In this document: piece after piece, positions 44,436 to 52,835 of the stretch | Layout: the number at the start of each line of letters is the position of its first letter | How positions within the stretch are numbered: the stretch's first letter is position 1 | From: Hyphococcus sp. | GTDB taxonomy: Bacteria; Pseudomonadota; Alphaproteobacteria; Caulobacterales; Parvularculaceae | DNA length: 64,000 bases | NCBI GenBank assembly: GCA_021776335.1 | Contig: JAJFGB010000008.1 | Span: 51,973 to 115,972, forward strand | Direction: 5' to 3' | The notes under the pieces: model-generated | Databases searched by the model: none | Told to the model about the DNA's origin: nothing | The model's input: the letters and a program-made list of their open reading frames with translations, nothing else | Program-made: the position numbers and the translations under genes

Positions 44436-44711
44436 CGAGGGTGTTATTGCTTGCCACAAAGGCGTTGCTTCAATCGGGTGTTTCCTGTGTGGGCGGGTGT
44501 CAGGGCGCGCCTATTTCTCATCTCATGGATGTGCATCGCTGATACGCAGGATATTCTGGGTGAATTGAAGATTCATTTTGAAGCGAGCTCCAGCGAAGCT
44601 GCTGCGGTAACTATGCTCGTCGCTTTCGTCAATTACCTTTGCGGGGCGCCTTACCCTGAAAGTCTACCGCAGGCGTCAATGTGGCATCCGATGCGCTGGC
44701 GAGCGTTTCTT
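44436..44711 (+). pseudogene. Degenerate partial duplicate of iorA (5' fragment)
   Basis: About 276 bases matching 46643-46917 of the intact iorA gene in direct orientation, clearly by eye: shared runs include ATACGCAGGATATT-like, ATTCATTTTGAAGCGAGC and ATGCGCTGGCGAGCGTTTCTT. It has a one-base insertion after GATGTGC and further indels near GGGGCGCC, so the reading frame is broken. Homology ends four bases before the end of the protease gene. It encodes nothing; it is a scar of a duplication that also brought or trapped the protease segment. Confidence 0.9.
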
Positions 44712-44715
44712 GCTG

Positions 44716-45831
44716 CTACGACCCGCTACTGATCGCAATAAGCGTAAAGCCGTTTAGCGGCACGACGACAAATTGAGCTACCGGTTGCGGATCAGGAACG
44801 ACTGAGAGTGCATCCACAAGACAGGGCACTTTATACTTACGCGTTTCGTGCCCTTGGGCGCTTGAAGGCAATACTGACGTTGACGGGCAACCCGTCGAAC
44901 GGAAATCCAGCGCGGTTATGATTTCGTCAAAGGGGAGTGACGGGTTTTTAAATCGTAATTCCGCAACAATACCTGCTACGCGCGGCGCGGCGAATGACGT
45001 ACCGCACGCTGCTCCACTGTTGTACGAGAACCCGGGTGCACAGGCGAATTCAACATAGTAATTTGCATCGGTGTCAGGGTCATCGGGTGCGTCGGAACTA
45101 CAAAGAAGTTGTGCCGCAACAAGCTCTGGCGGATCGTCATTTTCGAAGGGGTAGTTGTCGCAGAGAGTTACGTTCTGACTTGTCAGCGCTGAAAATCCGG
45201 CGCCGACAGCGATCGTATCCGAATGTTCGGCAAGGCCATTCATCCCGAACAGATTATTTGGTGTATACGTGGCGCCTCCTGTTGGGCGAAAACCGTTACT
45301 GCCGCCATTTCCTGCCGAATTAACAATAACGACATTTAGATTGTTTTTTAAATTATTGATTTGGGTCGCCGTTAAGTCGCTGCCCACGTCCAAAGATTGA
45401 TTCAGGTTGTAGGCGACAATATTATTTGCAACCGCATTTTGTTCCACCCACAGGCTTTTCGCCTGGGTGTCGGCGCCGGTCAGCACAATGATTTCCGAAT
45501 TGGGTGCGTCTTCCATCGCTGAAACAGCGGCGGCCCAGGGATGGAAACTATCCCCGCCCAATGCAATGCTCGCTGTCCCACTGGCAAACTGTTCGATGCA
45601 GGCGCCATTGGTACAAAAGAACGACTTGTGCACACGGCAGGTTCCTTGGCCTGGTTGGTGACCGCTGCATCCAGCCAGCGTTGGATGGCTGCTCGTATAG
45701 TTGAACGGGTTGTTATCCAGATCCGCAATTGCAATTCTAGGCGGCGTTTGAGCGACGGCTTGGGAGGCGAAAATAGCGATCAGTGCAATGAATAGTAGGC
45801 GTAGATGGAACCTGTCGATGCGGTGGGGCAT
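44716..45831 (-). CDS. Divergent subtilisin-like (S8) serine protease, exported
   Basis: About 371 residues from the ATG at 45831 (GGAG eight bases upstream). A signal peptide ends near S-Q-A-V-A-Q. The catalytic Ser block G-T-S-F-A-A-P-R-V-A-G (Ser279) and the oxyanion-hole Asn block N-S-A-G-N (Asn175) are clear S8 features. The Asp and His of the triad are not in standard contexts; Asp38 or Asp40 (A-D-L-D-N) and His97 (S-F-H-P-W-A-A-A-V) are candidates. Eight or more Cys in the mature part suggest disulfides. It lies between the iorA scar and intact iorA, with a small secreted protein gene just upstream. Activity is uncertain. Confidence 0.75.
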   Translation of the reverse strand: MPHRIDRFHLRLLFIALIAIFASQAVAQTPPRIAIADLDNNPFNYTSSHPTLAGCSGHQPGQGTCRVHKSFFCTNGACIEQFASGTASIALGGDSFHPWAAAVSAMEDAPNSEIIVLTGADTQAKSLWVEQNAVANNIVAYNLNQSLDVGSDLTATQINNLKNNLNVVIVNSAGNGGSNGFRPTGGATYTPNNLFGMNGLAEHSDTIAVGAGFSALTSQNVTLCDNYPFENDDPPELVAAQLLCSSDAPDDPDTDANYYVEFACAPGFSYNSGAACGTSFAAPRVAGIVAELRFKNPSLPFDEIITALDFRSTGCPSTSVLPSSAQGHETRKYKVPCLVDALSVVPDPQPVAQFVVVPLNGFTLIAISSGS

Positions 45832-45945
45832 ATGGGTCTCCGTGAGTTGCAAATTTGATTCTTCTTCTACTGGAGGAAAGATCCACGTGGACTAAACCGC
45901 GCTGTCAGCGATGGTGATTATAAGTGATTTAGGGCGCTCCGTAGC

Positions 45946-46293
45946 TTATTCATAAGTAATAAACCGAAAAACTTCGCATTTCCCGGGGGTTCCAGAACCC
46001 TGAACATATCTAACATCCAAATAAACCTCGGCGTTGCGCGACTGGGCCGTAAGAAGCGCTGACTTAAAATACTGATCTGTCGCTGGAATCGAAACCCAAT
46101 AAACATCGCATCCACTATCAGGAGTAATGTTGGAGCCGTTCGCTTTCGTGAAATGAACAAGTGTTTCGTTGGTAAGCGGTCGATGATCTATCTGAGTAAC
46201 GTGTGCGTCGGTTGTTACTGCTGCCAGAGCGCCGGACAGCGGCGCCAATGCCGTCGCCGTGACGACCGCAATTAATTGCTGCCTCAAATGCAT
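45946..46293 (-). CDS. Small exported hypothetical protein upstream of the protease
   Basis: A 115-residue protein with a signal peptide (hydrophobic residues 7-24, cleavage near A-L-A-A) and a mature domain of about 90 residues with two Cys that could pair. No family recognised. It is 114 bases upstream of the S8 protease on the same strand, in the segment between the two iorA copies. A role as protease partner or inhibitor is only a guess from position. Confidence 0.6.
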   Translation of the reverse strand: MHLRQQLIAVVTATALAPLSGALAAVTTDAHVTQIDHRPLTNETLVHFTKANGSNITPDSGCDVYWVSIPATDQYFKSALLTAQSRNAEVYLDVRYVQGSGTPGKCEVFRFITYE

Positions 46294-46574
46294 CAGGCTT
46301 TCTCCTTATGTATATATGTTCAGTGTTATTAGTTAAGTTGTGCGGGATGCGCTACACTAAGCCGACATTTCCCATGTGGTCTTTACAATAGATACAATTA
46401 TACAAAATGACACTGCTTCTGGAAGTATTGATTTTCCCCAATCGCCATCACCAAGGAAGTGATATTGCTGGCTATAATTCGACAAAAATCAATTGAAAAG
46501 TAAAGTAATTTCCGGCAATATGCCGCTGACGGCAATGCCCGGCTGAGGCTGGCCCGACAGTAAAAGGCGGCGAG

Positions 46575-48731
46575 ATGGCTGAGCGATCATTTAAAAAAGA
46601 GGTTGAAGAGCTTCGCATCGGCGAGGGCGAAATTTTTCGCGGCGAGGGCATCCTTGCTGTTACGAAGGCGTTGCTCCAATCGGGCGTTTCTTATGTAGGC
46701 GGCTATCAGGGCGCGCCGATTTCACACCTTATGGATGTGCTCGCAGATGCGCAGGATATTCTCGGCGAGTTGAAAATTCATTTTGAAGCGAGCGCCAGCG
46801 AAGCCGCCGCCGCTGCTATGCTCGCCGCTTCCGTCAATTACCCTTTGCGGGGCGCCGTTACCTGGAAGTCTACCGTCGGCACCAATGTGGCGTCTGATGC
46901 GCTGGCGAGCGTTTCTTCAAGCGGGGTCAAGGGCGGCGCGCTTGTCATTATTGGTGAAGATTACGGTGAAGGCTCATCTATCATGCAGGAGCGCTCTCAC
47001 GCTTTTGCCATGAAGTCGCAAATGTGGCTGCTTGATCCGCGTCCGAACCTTACATCGATTGTGGATATGGTTGAAAAGGGATTTCAACTTTCGGAAGGCT
47101 CCAACACGCCGGTGATGCTGGAGCTCCGGATCCGCGCCTGCCATGTCTACGGATCGTTTACGGCGAAAGAAAACGTCACACCATCTTTCAATCTGCGCGA
47201 CGCCATGGAAAACCCTGTGCGCGATTATGACCGGGTCGTTCTGCCGCCGTCGAATTTTGTTCACGAAGTTGAAAAGATCGAGCATCGCTGGCCCGCTGCG
47301 GTGGATTTTATCAAAAAAAATCGCCTCAATGAGTTTTTCGGCGGCGCGACCGGCGATGTCGGGATCATCGTTCAGGGCGGACTTTATAATACGCTGATCC
47401 GCGCGCTGGAACTGGCGGGGCTTTCCGATGCTTTTGGTGAAACGGCGCTGCCGATTTATTGCCTCAATGTCACTTATCCGTTGATCGACGATGAGGTCAA
47501 AGGATTTTGCCTCGATAAAAAAGCGGTCCTGATCGTTGAAGAAGGACAGCCGGAATATATAGAACAGGCGCTCAACACAATTTTGCGCAATGGAGATATT
47601 CAGGCGCGTGTTGTCGGCAAGAAAGTCCTGCCGCTGGCTGGTGAATATACCAATCAGGTCATTTTAGAAGGTCTTCGGAAATTTCTTGGCGAATTTGCAC
47701 CGGAACTTGTCGCGCAAAATGCTGACGGTGGTGAGCGTGCGCTGGCGCCTGTAGATATTTCAGCCATTAGTGAAACCGTGCCGCAGCGTCCTGCGGGGTT
47801 CTGCACGGGCTGTCCGGAACGCCCGGTTTTTTCCGCCATGAAGCTGGTGCAAAAAGATATCGGCAAGTTTCACGTAAGCTGCGATATTGGCTGTCATTTA
47901 TTTTCAATCCTGCCGCCTTTTGATATTGGCAATACGACCATGGGCTATGGATTGGGTTGGTCCGGCGCCTCGGCATTCAACACCGAGACATCTATGCGCA
48001 CGGTTTCCATCATGGGCGATGGCGGGTTCTGGCATAATGGATTGACCAGCGGCGTTGGCAACGCTGTTTTCAACCGCAATGACAATGTGCTGGTGATTGT
48101 CGATAATGGTTATTCCGCCGCAACCGGTGGTCAGGATATTTTATCGTCCCGGGCAGAAAACAAAACAAAAGCGACGAATAACCCCATTGCCCGCGCGGTG
48201 CGCGGCATGGGCGTTACATGGCTGAAAGAAGTGAACACCTACGATATCGGCGCCATGAAAAAAGCGCTGAAGGGCGCGATGAGTACGGCGGCAAAGGGCC
48301 CGAAAGTCATCATCGCCCAGTCGGAATGCATGTTGAACCGCCAGCGCCGTGAAAAACCAATCCGCAACAAAGCGATTAGGGATGGCAAGCGTGTTGTTCG
48401 CGCTCGCTATGGCGTGGACCCTGATACCTGCACCGGCGATCACGCCTGCATCAGGATTTCCGGATGCCCGTCGCTTACATTAAAGGATAATCCCGACCCG
48501 TTGAAAGACGACCCCGTCGCATATGTAGATAATGATTGTGTCGGCTGCGGCGTTTGTGGCGAGAACGCTCATGCGGCTGTCCTGTGTCCATCATTTTATC
48601 GTGCGGAACTGATCTATAACCCGTCTGTCGCTGACCGTTTTCTCGCGCATTTTCGCAATGTTGTGATTTCCTTTTTTCAAAACTGGGGTGAAGCGAAGCG
48701 CGCCAGAACTTCATTCGGAGCGCAGTTATGA
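46575..48731 (+). CDS. iorA: Indolepyruvate ferredoxin oxidoreductase, alpha subunit
   Basis: A 718-residue thiamine-diphosphate enzyme that oxidatively decarboxylates indolepyruvate or other aryl pyruvates to aryl-acetyl-CoA. The N-terminal pyrimidine-binding domain (to about 230, with G-G-Y-Q-G-A-P-I-S-H) and the central ThDP domain (C-T-G-C-P-E-R-P, G-D-G-G-F-W-H-N-G, D-N-G-Y-S-A-A-T-G-G) are intact. The C-terminal ferredoxin domain has C-V-G-C-G-V-C-G and an atypical first cluster, C-T-G-D-H-A-C-I-R-I-S-G-C-P, normal for the aerobic proteobacterial form. The stop overlaps iorB by four bases. A broken partial copy lies at 44436-44711. Confidence 0.92.
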   Translation: MAERSFKKEVEELRIGEGEIFRGEGILAVTKALLQSGVSYVGGYQGAPISHLMDVLADAQDILGELKIHFEASASEAAAAAMLAASVNYPLRGAVTWKSTVGTNVASDALASVSSSGVKGGALVIIGEDYGEGSSIMQERSHAFAMKSQMWLLDPRPNLTSIVDMVEKGFQLSEGSNTPVMLELRIRACHVYGSFTAKENVTPSFNLRDAMENPVRDYDRVVLPPSNFVHEVEKIEHRWPAAVDFIKKNRLNEFFGGATGDVGIIVQGGLYNTLIRALELAGLSDAFGETALPIYCLNVTYPLIDDEVKGFCLDKKAVLIVEEGQPEYIEQALNTILRNGDIQARVVGKKVLPLAGEYTNQVILEGLRKFLGEFAPELVAQNADGGERALAPVDISAISETVPQRPAGFCTGCPERPVFSAMKLVQKDIGKFHVSCDIGCHLFSILPPFDIGNTTMGYGLGWSGASAFNTETSMRTVSIMGDGGFWHNGLTSGVGNAVFNRNDNVLVIVDNGYSAATGGQDILSSRAENKTKATNNPIARAVRGMGVTWLKEVNTYDIGAMKKALKGAMSTAAKGPKVIIAQSECMLNRQRREKPIRNKAIRDGKRVVRARYGVDPDTCTGDHACIRISGCPSLTLKDNPDPLKDDPVAYVDNDCVGCGVCGENAHAAVLCPSFYRAELIYNPSVADRFLAHFRNVVISFFQNWGEAKRARTSFGAQL

Positions 48732-50290
48732 GTGATCGGCGCCCCATAAAAATTTCAATCAACGCCCTCGGCGGTCAGGGCGGCGGTGTTCTCGCCAACT
48801 GGATCATCAAAGTCGCGGAAAATGCTGGCTATGTTGCTCAGCTGACATCGGTGCCCGGCGTTGCTCAACGCACCGGCGCCACCATCTATTATCTTGAACT
48901 CTTCCCTCAAGAACTGGCGGTCGCGCATGGGCGCCAGCCTGTTCTGGCGCTGATGCCGGCGCCGGGTGATGTAGATATCGTCTTGGCTTGCGAGATCATG
49001 GAAGCGGGCCGGGCGATGATGCGCGGGCTTGTCACTGGCCAAACAACGCTGATCGCGTCGAGCCATCGTGTCTATGCGGTTTCTGAGAAAATAAAACTCG
49101 GCGACGGCCGCCAGGGAACGGAAGATATTATCGAGGCGGCGAGAGAGGCCGCCGGAAAATTTATTCTCGCTGACATGAATGAGGCGGCTGCAACTGCCGG
49201 CACGGTCATCAGCGCGGTGATGTTCGGCGCCCTGGCGGGTTCGGGCGCGTTGCCGATTGACAGAAAAATCTTTGAGGACGTCATCCGCAAAGGCGGCCGC
49301 AGCGTGGGTGAAAGCCTTGCCGGTTTCGCAAACGGGTTTACTCATGCGTCGAGCCAAGATGTGGCAACCGAAAGCGCGGCTGCTGCGGGCGCACAAAACG
49401 AAAATGCAGCGCCAGCGTCAAAACCGGCTGAAGCAAGCACTGTTTCAGCGCCCGTGCAAAATCTTCTGACACGCATGAAAGAGGAATTGCCGGCCCAGGT
49501 GCATTTTACCGCAAAAGAGGGCCTCAAAAAACTCGTCGACTATCAGGATGTGCACTACGTGGCATTCTATCTTGATCGCCTGGCGCATATTCGCGCGCTC
49601 GATGCTGAAACCGGCGGTGAACGTCGCGACTGGAAACTGACGCGTGAGGTCGCCAAACACCTTAGCTTATGGATGGCCTTCGAAGATACAATCCGCGTTG
49701 CTGATCTTAAAACACGGACGAGCCGTTTCAGTCGCTTTCGCAAGGATGTGGTCGCCGGCGATGATCAGATTGTGCATGTGTTTGAGTTTATGCATCCCCG
49801 GCTCGAGGAGATTTGCGACCTCATGCCCGCATGGCTGGGTGGAAAAATTCTTTCTTCGCCGATGCTGCGTAAGGCCTTGGGTATTTTGTTCAAAAAAGGC
49901 CGGCGCATTCCCACCACAAAGCTGCGCGGCTTTTTGCTGCTCAACTTCATGGGGTCGCTGAAATTTCTGCGGCGCGGGTCTTATCGTTACAAGATCGAAG
50001 ATGCGCGCATCAATGATTGGATGAAATCCATCGAAACGCTTGCTCGCGAGGATTACGCGCTCGCCTGTGAAGTCGCCGGGCTGCAGCGCCTGATCAAAGG
50101 CTATGGCGATACCCATGAACGGGGGCTCGCTAATTATGGGACATTGATCTCACTGCTCGACGACATAAAAGCGACGCCTGCGCCTGCGGATGTTTTCGCG
50201 TCCCTCAAAATTGCAGCGCTTGCCGATGAAGATGGCATTGCGCTTGATGCCGCCATAAAGAGACTAAAACCCGGCGCCATCGCGGCCTGA
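48728..50290 (+). CDS. iorB: Indolepyruvate oxidoreductase, beta subunit with DUF6537
   Basis: A 520-residue subunit. Residues 1-200 are the gamma/beta oxidoreductase domain (A-L-G-G-Q-G-G-G-V-L-A-N-W-I, V-P-G-V-A-Q-R-T-G-A-T). After an Ala/Glu-rich linker (210-240) comes the DUF6537 domain typical of aerobic IorB. It binds the alpha subunit for CoA-dependent aryl-pyruvate oxidation. ATGA overlap with iorA; the MarR gene follows after 17 bases. Confidence 0.9.
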   Translation: MSDRRPIKISINALGGQGGGVLANWIIKVAENAGYVAQLTSVPGVAQRTGATIYYLELFPQELAVAHGRQPVLALMPAPGDVDIVLACEIMEAGRAMMRGLVTGQTTLIASSHRVYAVSEKIKLGDGRQGTEDIIEAAREAAGKFILADMNEAAATAGTVISAVMFGALAGSGALPIDRKIFEDVIRKGGRSVGESLAGFANGFTHASSQDVATESAAAAGAQNENAAPASKPAEASTVSAPVQNLLTRMKEELPAQVHFTAKEGLKKLVDYQDVHYVAFYLDRLAHIRALDAETGGERRDWKLTREVAKHLSLWMAFEDTIRVADLKTRTSRFSRFRKDVVAGDDQIVHVFEFMHPRLEEICDLMPAWLGGKILSSPMLRKALGILFKKGRRIPTTKLRGFLLLNFMGSLKFLRRGSYRYKIEDARINDWMKSIETLAREDYALACEVAGLQRLIKGYGDTHERGLANYGTLISLLDDIKATPAPADVFASLKIAALADEDGIALDAAIKRLKPGAIAA

Positions 50291-50307
50291 CGGAGATTGC
50301 CGAGCAA

Positions 50308-50793
50308 ATGCCCACAAAGAAAACAGGACCAGGTGACAAAGGTTTCGTGCTTGACGACTACGCGCTTTATAATCTCAATCGCGCGGCGGCGACCTATAAT
50401 GAAGAGATGGCGAAAGCGCTCAAAGCCTATGATCTTGACGTCATGCAATGGCGCATTTTGATGTTATTGAACGACAAGAATCCAAGTTCGGTTGGTGAGC
50501 TTGCGCGGCGCAGCGTTTCAAAAATGCCGACGGTGACGCGCATGCTGACGCGCATGGAGACCCAGGGCCTTGTTAAACGCCGGGCGCTCAATGGAGACCG
50601 GCGCGTTATTGAAATTCACATCACGGCAAAGGCCCGCAAGGTGCTGAAGATGGTGCAATCCATCGGCAAAGGTGTTTACGAGCGAGCCTTCGAAGGCGTC
50701 AATGCGGGCGAGATCAGCAATATCACCAAAACCCTCAAAAAAATTCGCGAAAATCTGGGCCGCTCGCCCTATGATAAAAGCGCGCCCTCGTAA
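50308..50793 (+). CDS. MarR family transcriptional regulator
   Basis: A 161-residue winged-helix regulator with the MarR layout: W-R-I-L-M-L-L-N-D, S-V-G-E-L-A-R-R-S-V-S-K-M-P-T-V-T-R-M-L (recognition helix), then wing R-R-A-L-N-G-D-R-R-V-I-E-I-H. It sits in the iorAB operon before the isatin-hydrolase-like gene and probably regulates it in response to an aromatic ligand. The ligand is inferred from context. Confidence 0.88.
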   Translation: MPTKKTGPGDKGFVLDDYALYNLNRAAATYNEEMAKALKAYDLDVMQWRILMLLNDKNPSSVGELARRSVSKMPTVTRMLTRMETQGLVKRRALNGDRRVIEIHITAKARKVLKMVQSIGKGVYERAFEGVNAGEISNITKTLKKIRENLGRSPYDKSAPS

Positions 50794-50817
50794 TTTCACC
50801 TAGGGGAGGAACAGGCC

Positions 50818-51591
50818 ATGTCCATGTTGAAGGAATTTTCCGCCGCGCTGATGTCAGGCGCAGTCAAGACAGTTGATTTGACCCATACGCTGGACCCGGA
50901 ATTTCCGGTGCTGGTGTTGCCGCCGGAATTCGGTCAATGCGCGCCCTTCAGGATCGAGGAAGTCTCGCGCTATGATGAGCGGGGCCCCGCCTGGTATTGG
51001 CGCAATTTCAGCTGCAATGAGCATACGGGCACGCATTTCGATGCGCCGGTGCATTGGGTGACCGGCAAGGACCTGCCTAACGCATCCGTTGATACAATCG
51101 CGCCGGGAAATTTCGTGCGCCCCGCCTGCGTCATGGATTTTTCAAAAGAAGTCGCCGCAGATGACGATTTCATTTTGACCGTTGATCACATCAAGGTATG
51201 GGAAAACAACCATGGCGAAATTCCCGCCGGGTATTGGGTTCTCTTCCGTACTGACTGGTCGAAACGCAGCGGCGCCGATTATGGCAATCTGCGCGATGAC
51301 GGCGCCCATTCGCCGGGCCCTGATGCAGACGCCGTGCGCTACCTTGTGGAAACCCGCGACGTGTTGGGTTTCGGCGTTGAAACCATCGGCACCGATGCAG
51401 GGCAGGGCGGCGCTTTCGATCCGCCATATCCTGCGCATCATTTACTGCATGGCGCCGGGAAGTTCGGTCTTCAATGCCTGCGCAATCTTGATCAACTGCC
51501 GCCAACCGGAGTCTTGCTGGTGACGCCGCCCTTAAAAATCAAAGAAGGCTCAGGTAGTCCATTGCGCGTGCTGGCGCTGGTTGAAAGTTAG
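50818..51591 (+). CDS. Cyclase-family metal hydrolase, isatin-hydrolase-like
   Basis: A 257-residue member of the cyclase/kynurenine-formamidase fold with the metal motif H-T-G-T-H-F-D-A-P-V-H. Long stretches (V-L-P-P-E-F-G-Q-C, R-Y-D-E-R-G-P-A-W-Y-W, F-R-T-D-W-S-K-R) resemble bacterial isatin hydrolases, which open the isatin ring to isatinate. AGGGGAGGA precedes the ATG. It closes the iorA-iorB-marR operon, so the set fits indole/tryptophan breakdown. Substrate is by resemblance and context. Confidence 0.82.
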   Translation: MSMLKEFSAALMSGAVKTVDLTHTLDPEFPVLVLPPEFGQCAPFRIEEVSRYDERGPAWYWRNFSCNEHTGTHFDAPVHWVTGKDLPNASVDTIAPGNFVRPACVMDFSKEVAADDDFILTVDHIKVWENNHGEIPAGYWVLFRTDWSKRSGADYGNLRDDGAHSPGPDADAVRYLVETRDVLGFGVETIGTDAGQGGAFDPPYPAHHLLHGAGKFGLQCLRNLDQLPPTGVLLVTPPLKIKEGSGSPLRVLALVES

Positions 51592-51624
51592 GCGTCGGAC
51601 GCGTTGTTGTTCGCGATGCAGAAT

Positions 51625-52116
51625 TTAGACTTCCTCCGACATGTCGATGAAGGTCTCGAATTTCTTGCATGACCAGGCGACGATTGTGTCATAGCGCCGT
51701 ATTGCTTCATTGCTCATAAATTGTTCCTTTGCCCATGTCTCATAATAGGGAAGGGACGGCACGTTCACGACGAGCAGATAATCCCCGGCGCCAGCGACGT
51801 GATAGCATTGACGAACCTCGGAAAGAGACTTCGCCAGCGCCTCAAACTCATCGTAGATTGCGGGGCTTTCGGTTGCGAAAAAAATCGTCACAAAAAGCGT
51901 TACGCCGAGATGGTCCGTATCAAGAACAGAGACATCCTTTTTAATCACGCCATTGTCTCTCATCAGAGCCAGTCGCCGCCGGACGGCGGATCCGGAAAGG
52001 CCGACGGTTGCGCCAATTTCTCCATGGCTTGCCAGATTGTTTTTCTGAACAAAGTTGAGAATGGCGCGATCAAACCTGTCCAGCGCTACTAGCTGCTCCG
52101 TGACTAAATTCTGCAT
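51625..52116 (-). CDS. Lrp/AsnC family transcriptional regulator
   Basis: About 163 residues from the ATG at 52116; the upstream in-frame start at 52167 is less likely. The helix-turn-helix (G-E-I-G-A-T-V-G-L-S-G-S-A-V-R-R-R-L) is followed by a RAM ligand domain. Such proteins sense amino acids. It is convergent with the isatin-hydrolase-like gene, about 33 bases apart, and divergent from the next gene. It may control the neighbouring aryl-pyruvate genes, but this is not shown. Confidence 0.85.
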   Translation of the reverse strand: MQNLVTEQLVALDRFDRAILNFVQKNNLASHGEIGATVGLSGSAVRRRLALMRDNGVIKKDVSVLDTDHLGVTLFVTIFFATESPAIYDEFEALAKSLSEVRQCYHVAGAGDYLLVVNVPSLPYYETWAKEQFMSNEAIRRYDTIVAWSCKKFETFIDMSEEV

Positions 52117-52218
52117 ATACTGTCCAATTTTACAAAATATCGGCGAATGAGTAGCGAAATTTTCCAAATTTCACCAGCAATTCCGCGCTAAAGCAATGAC
52201 AGCTGAATTGGAGGATTT

Positions 52219-52779
52219 ATGCGAAGTTTTGTACCGGTTGCGGTTGTCGCCGCTTTGCTGGGCGCTGCGGCGATGCCGTCTGCAGCCGAAGACACTGCCA
52301 AAGACACGGAACGTTCAACCCGGGATCTGGATCGATTCATTGGCAAATGGCGTTTCGTCGATGAGGCAACCGAGCTTGCCGGTTTTGAGTATCGAGAGGA
52401 GGGCGTTACCGAATGTCACTACGCCCTCGACGACGCCTATATTCAATGCGATGGCGTAGGGGGCTCCAACAACAAGACGCGCCACTGGGTGGATTATCTA
52501 AATTACAATTCGATCACCGGCGATTTTGAGCGTGTTGGTATGTTTGGCAATCATCCGGCAAAATCCTCATTCACCATGCGCCTGTCGGACGATGGTCAAG
52601 TGGTTGAGTTATTCGGTGCACCAATGAAACAACGTGATGGATCTACCACAGTGAACTGGGGCGTGATCGAATTTCAGGATGAAAACAACTTCACCTGGAA
52701 TACCCGCTTAAATCGCTCTACACAGCCGCCGGATCATTGGCCGCTCAGTTTTGTCGGTGTTTATGAGCGGATTGAATAA
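52219..52779 (+). CDS. Hypothetical exported protein
   Basis: A 186-residue protein with a signal peptide (cleavage near S-A-A-E) and a beta-rich mature domain starting F-I-G-K-W-R-F-V-D, with W-V-D-Y-L-N-Y-N, F-T-M-R-L-S-D-D-G and F-T-W-N-T-R-L. The pattern recalls lipocalin-like or DUF1579-type secreted barrels, but I do not assign it. GGAGG lies upstream of the ATG and a terminator follows. Confidence 0.65.
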   Translation: MRSFVPVAVVAALLGAAAMPSAAEDTAKDTERSTRDLDRFIGKWRFVDEATELAGFEYREEGVTECHYALDDAYIQCDGVGGSNNKTRHWVDYLNYNSITGDFERVGMFGNHPAKSSFTMRLSDDGQVVELFGAPMKQRDGSTTVNWGVIEFQDENNFTWNTRLNRSTQPPDHWPLSFVGVYERIE

Positions 52780-52783
52780 TTAA

Positions 52784-52811
52784 AAAGCGCCGCGCAAAAG
52801 CGCGGCGCTTT
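52784..52811. terminator. Bidirectional intrinsic terminator
   Basis: Twelve-base stem AAAGCGCCGCGC / GCGCGGCGCTTT with an AAAA loop, between two convergent genes. The A and T ends let it work in both directions. Confidence 0.88.
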
Positions 52812-52835
52812 AATACTAAGCGTGCGGCAATAAAT

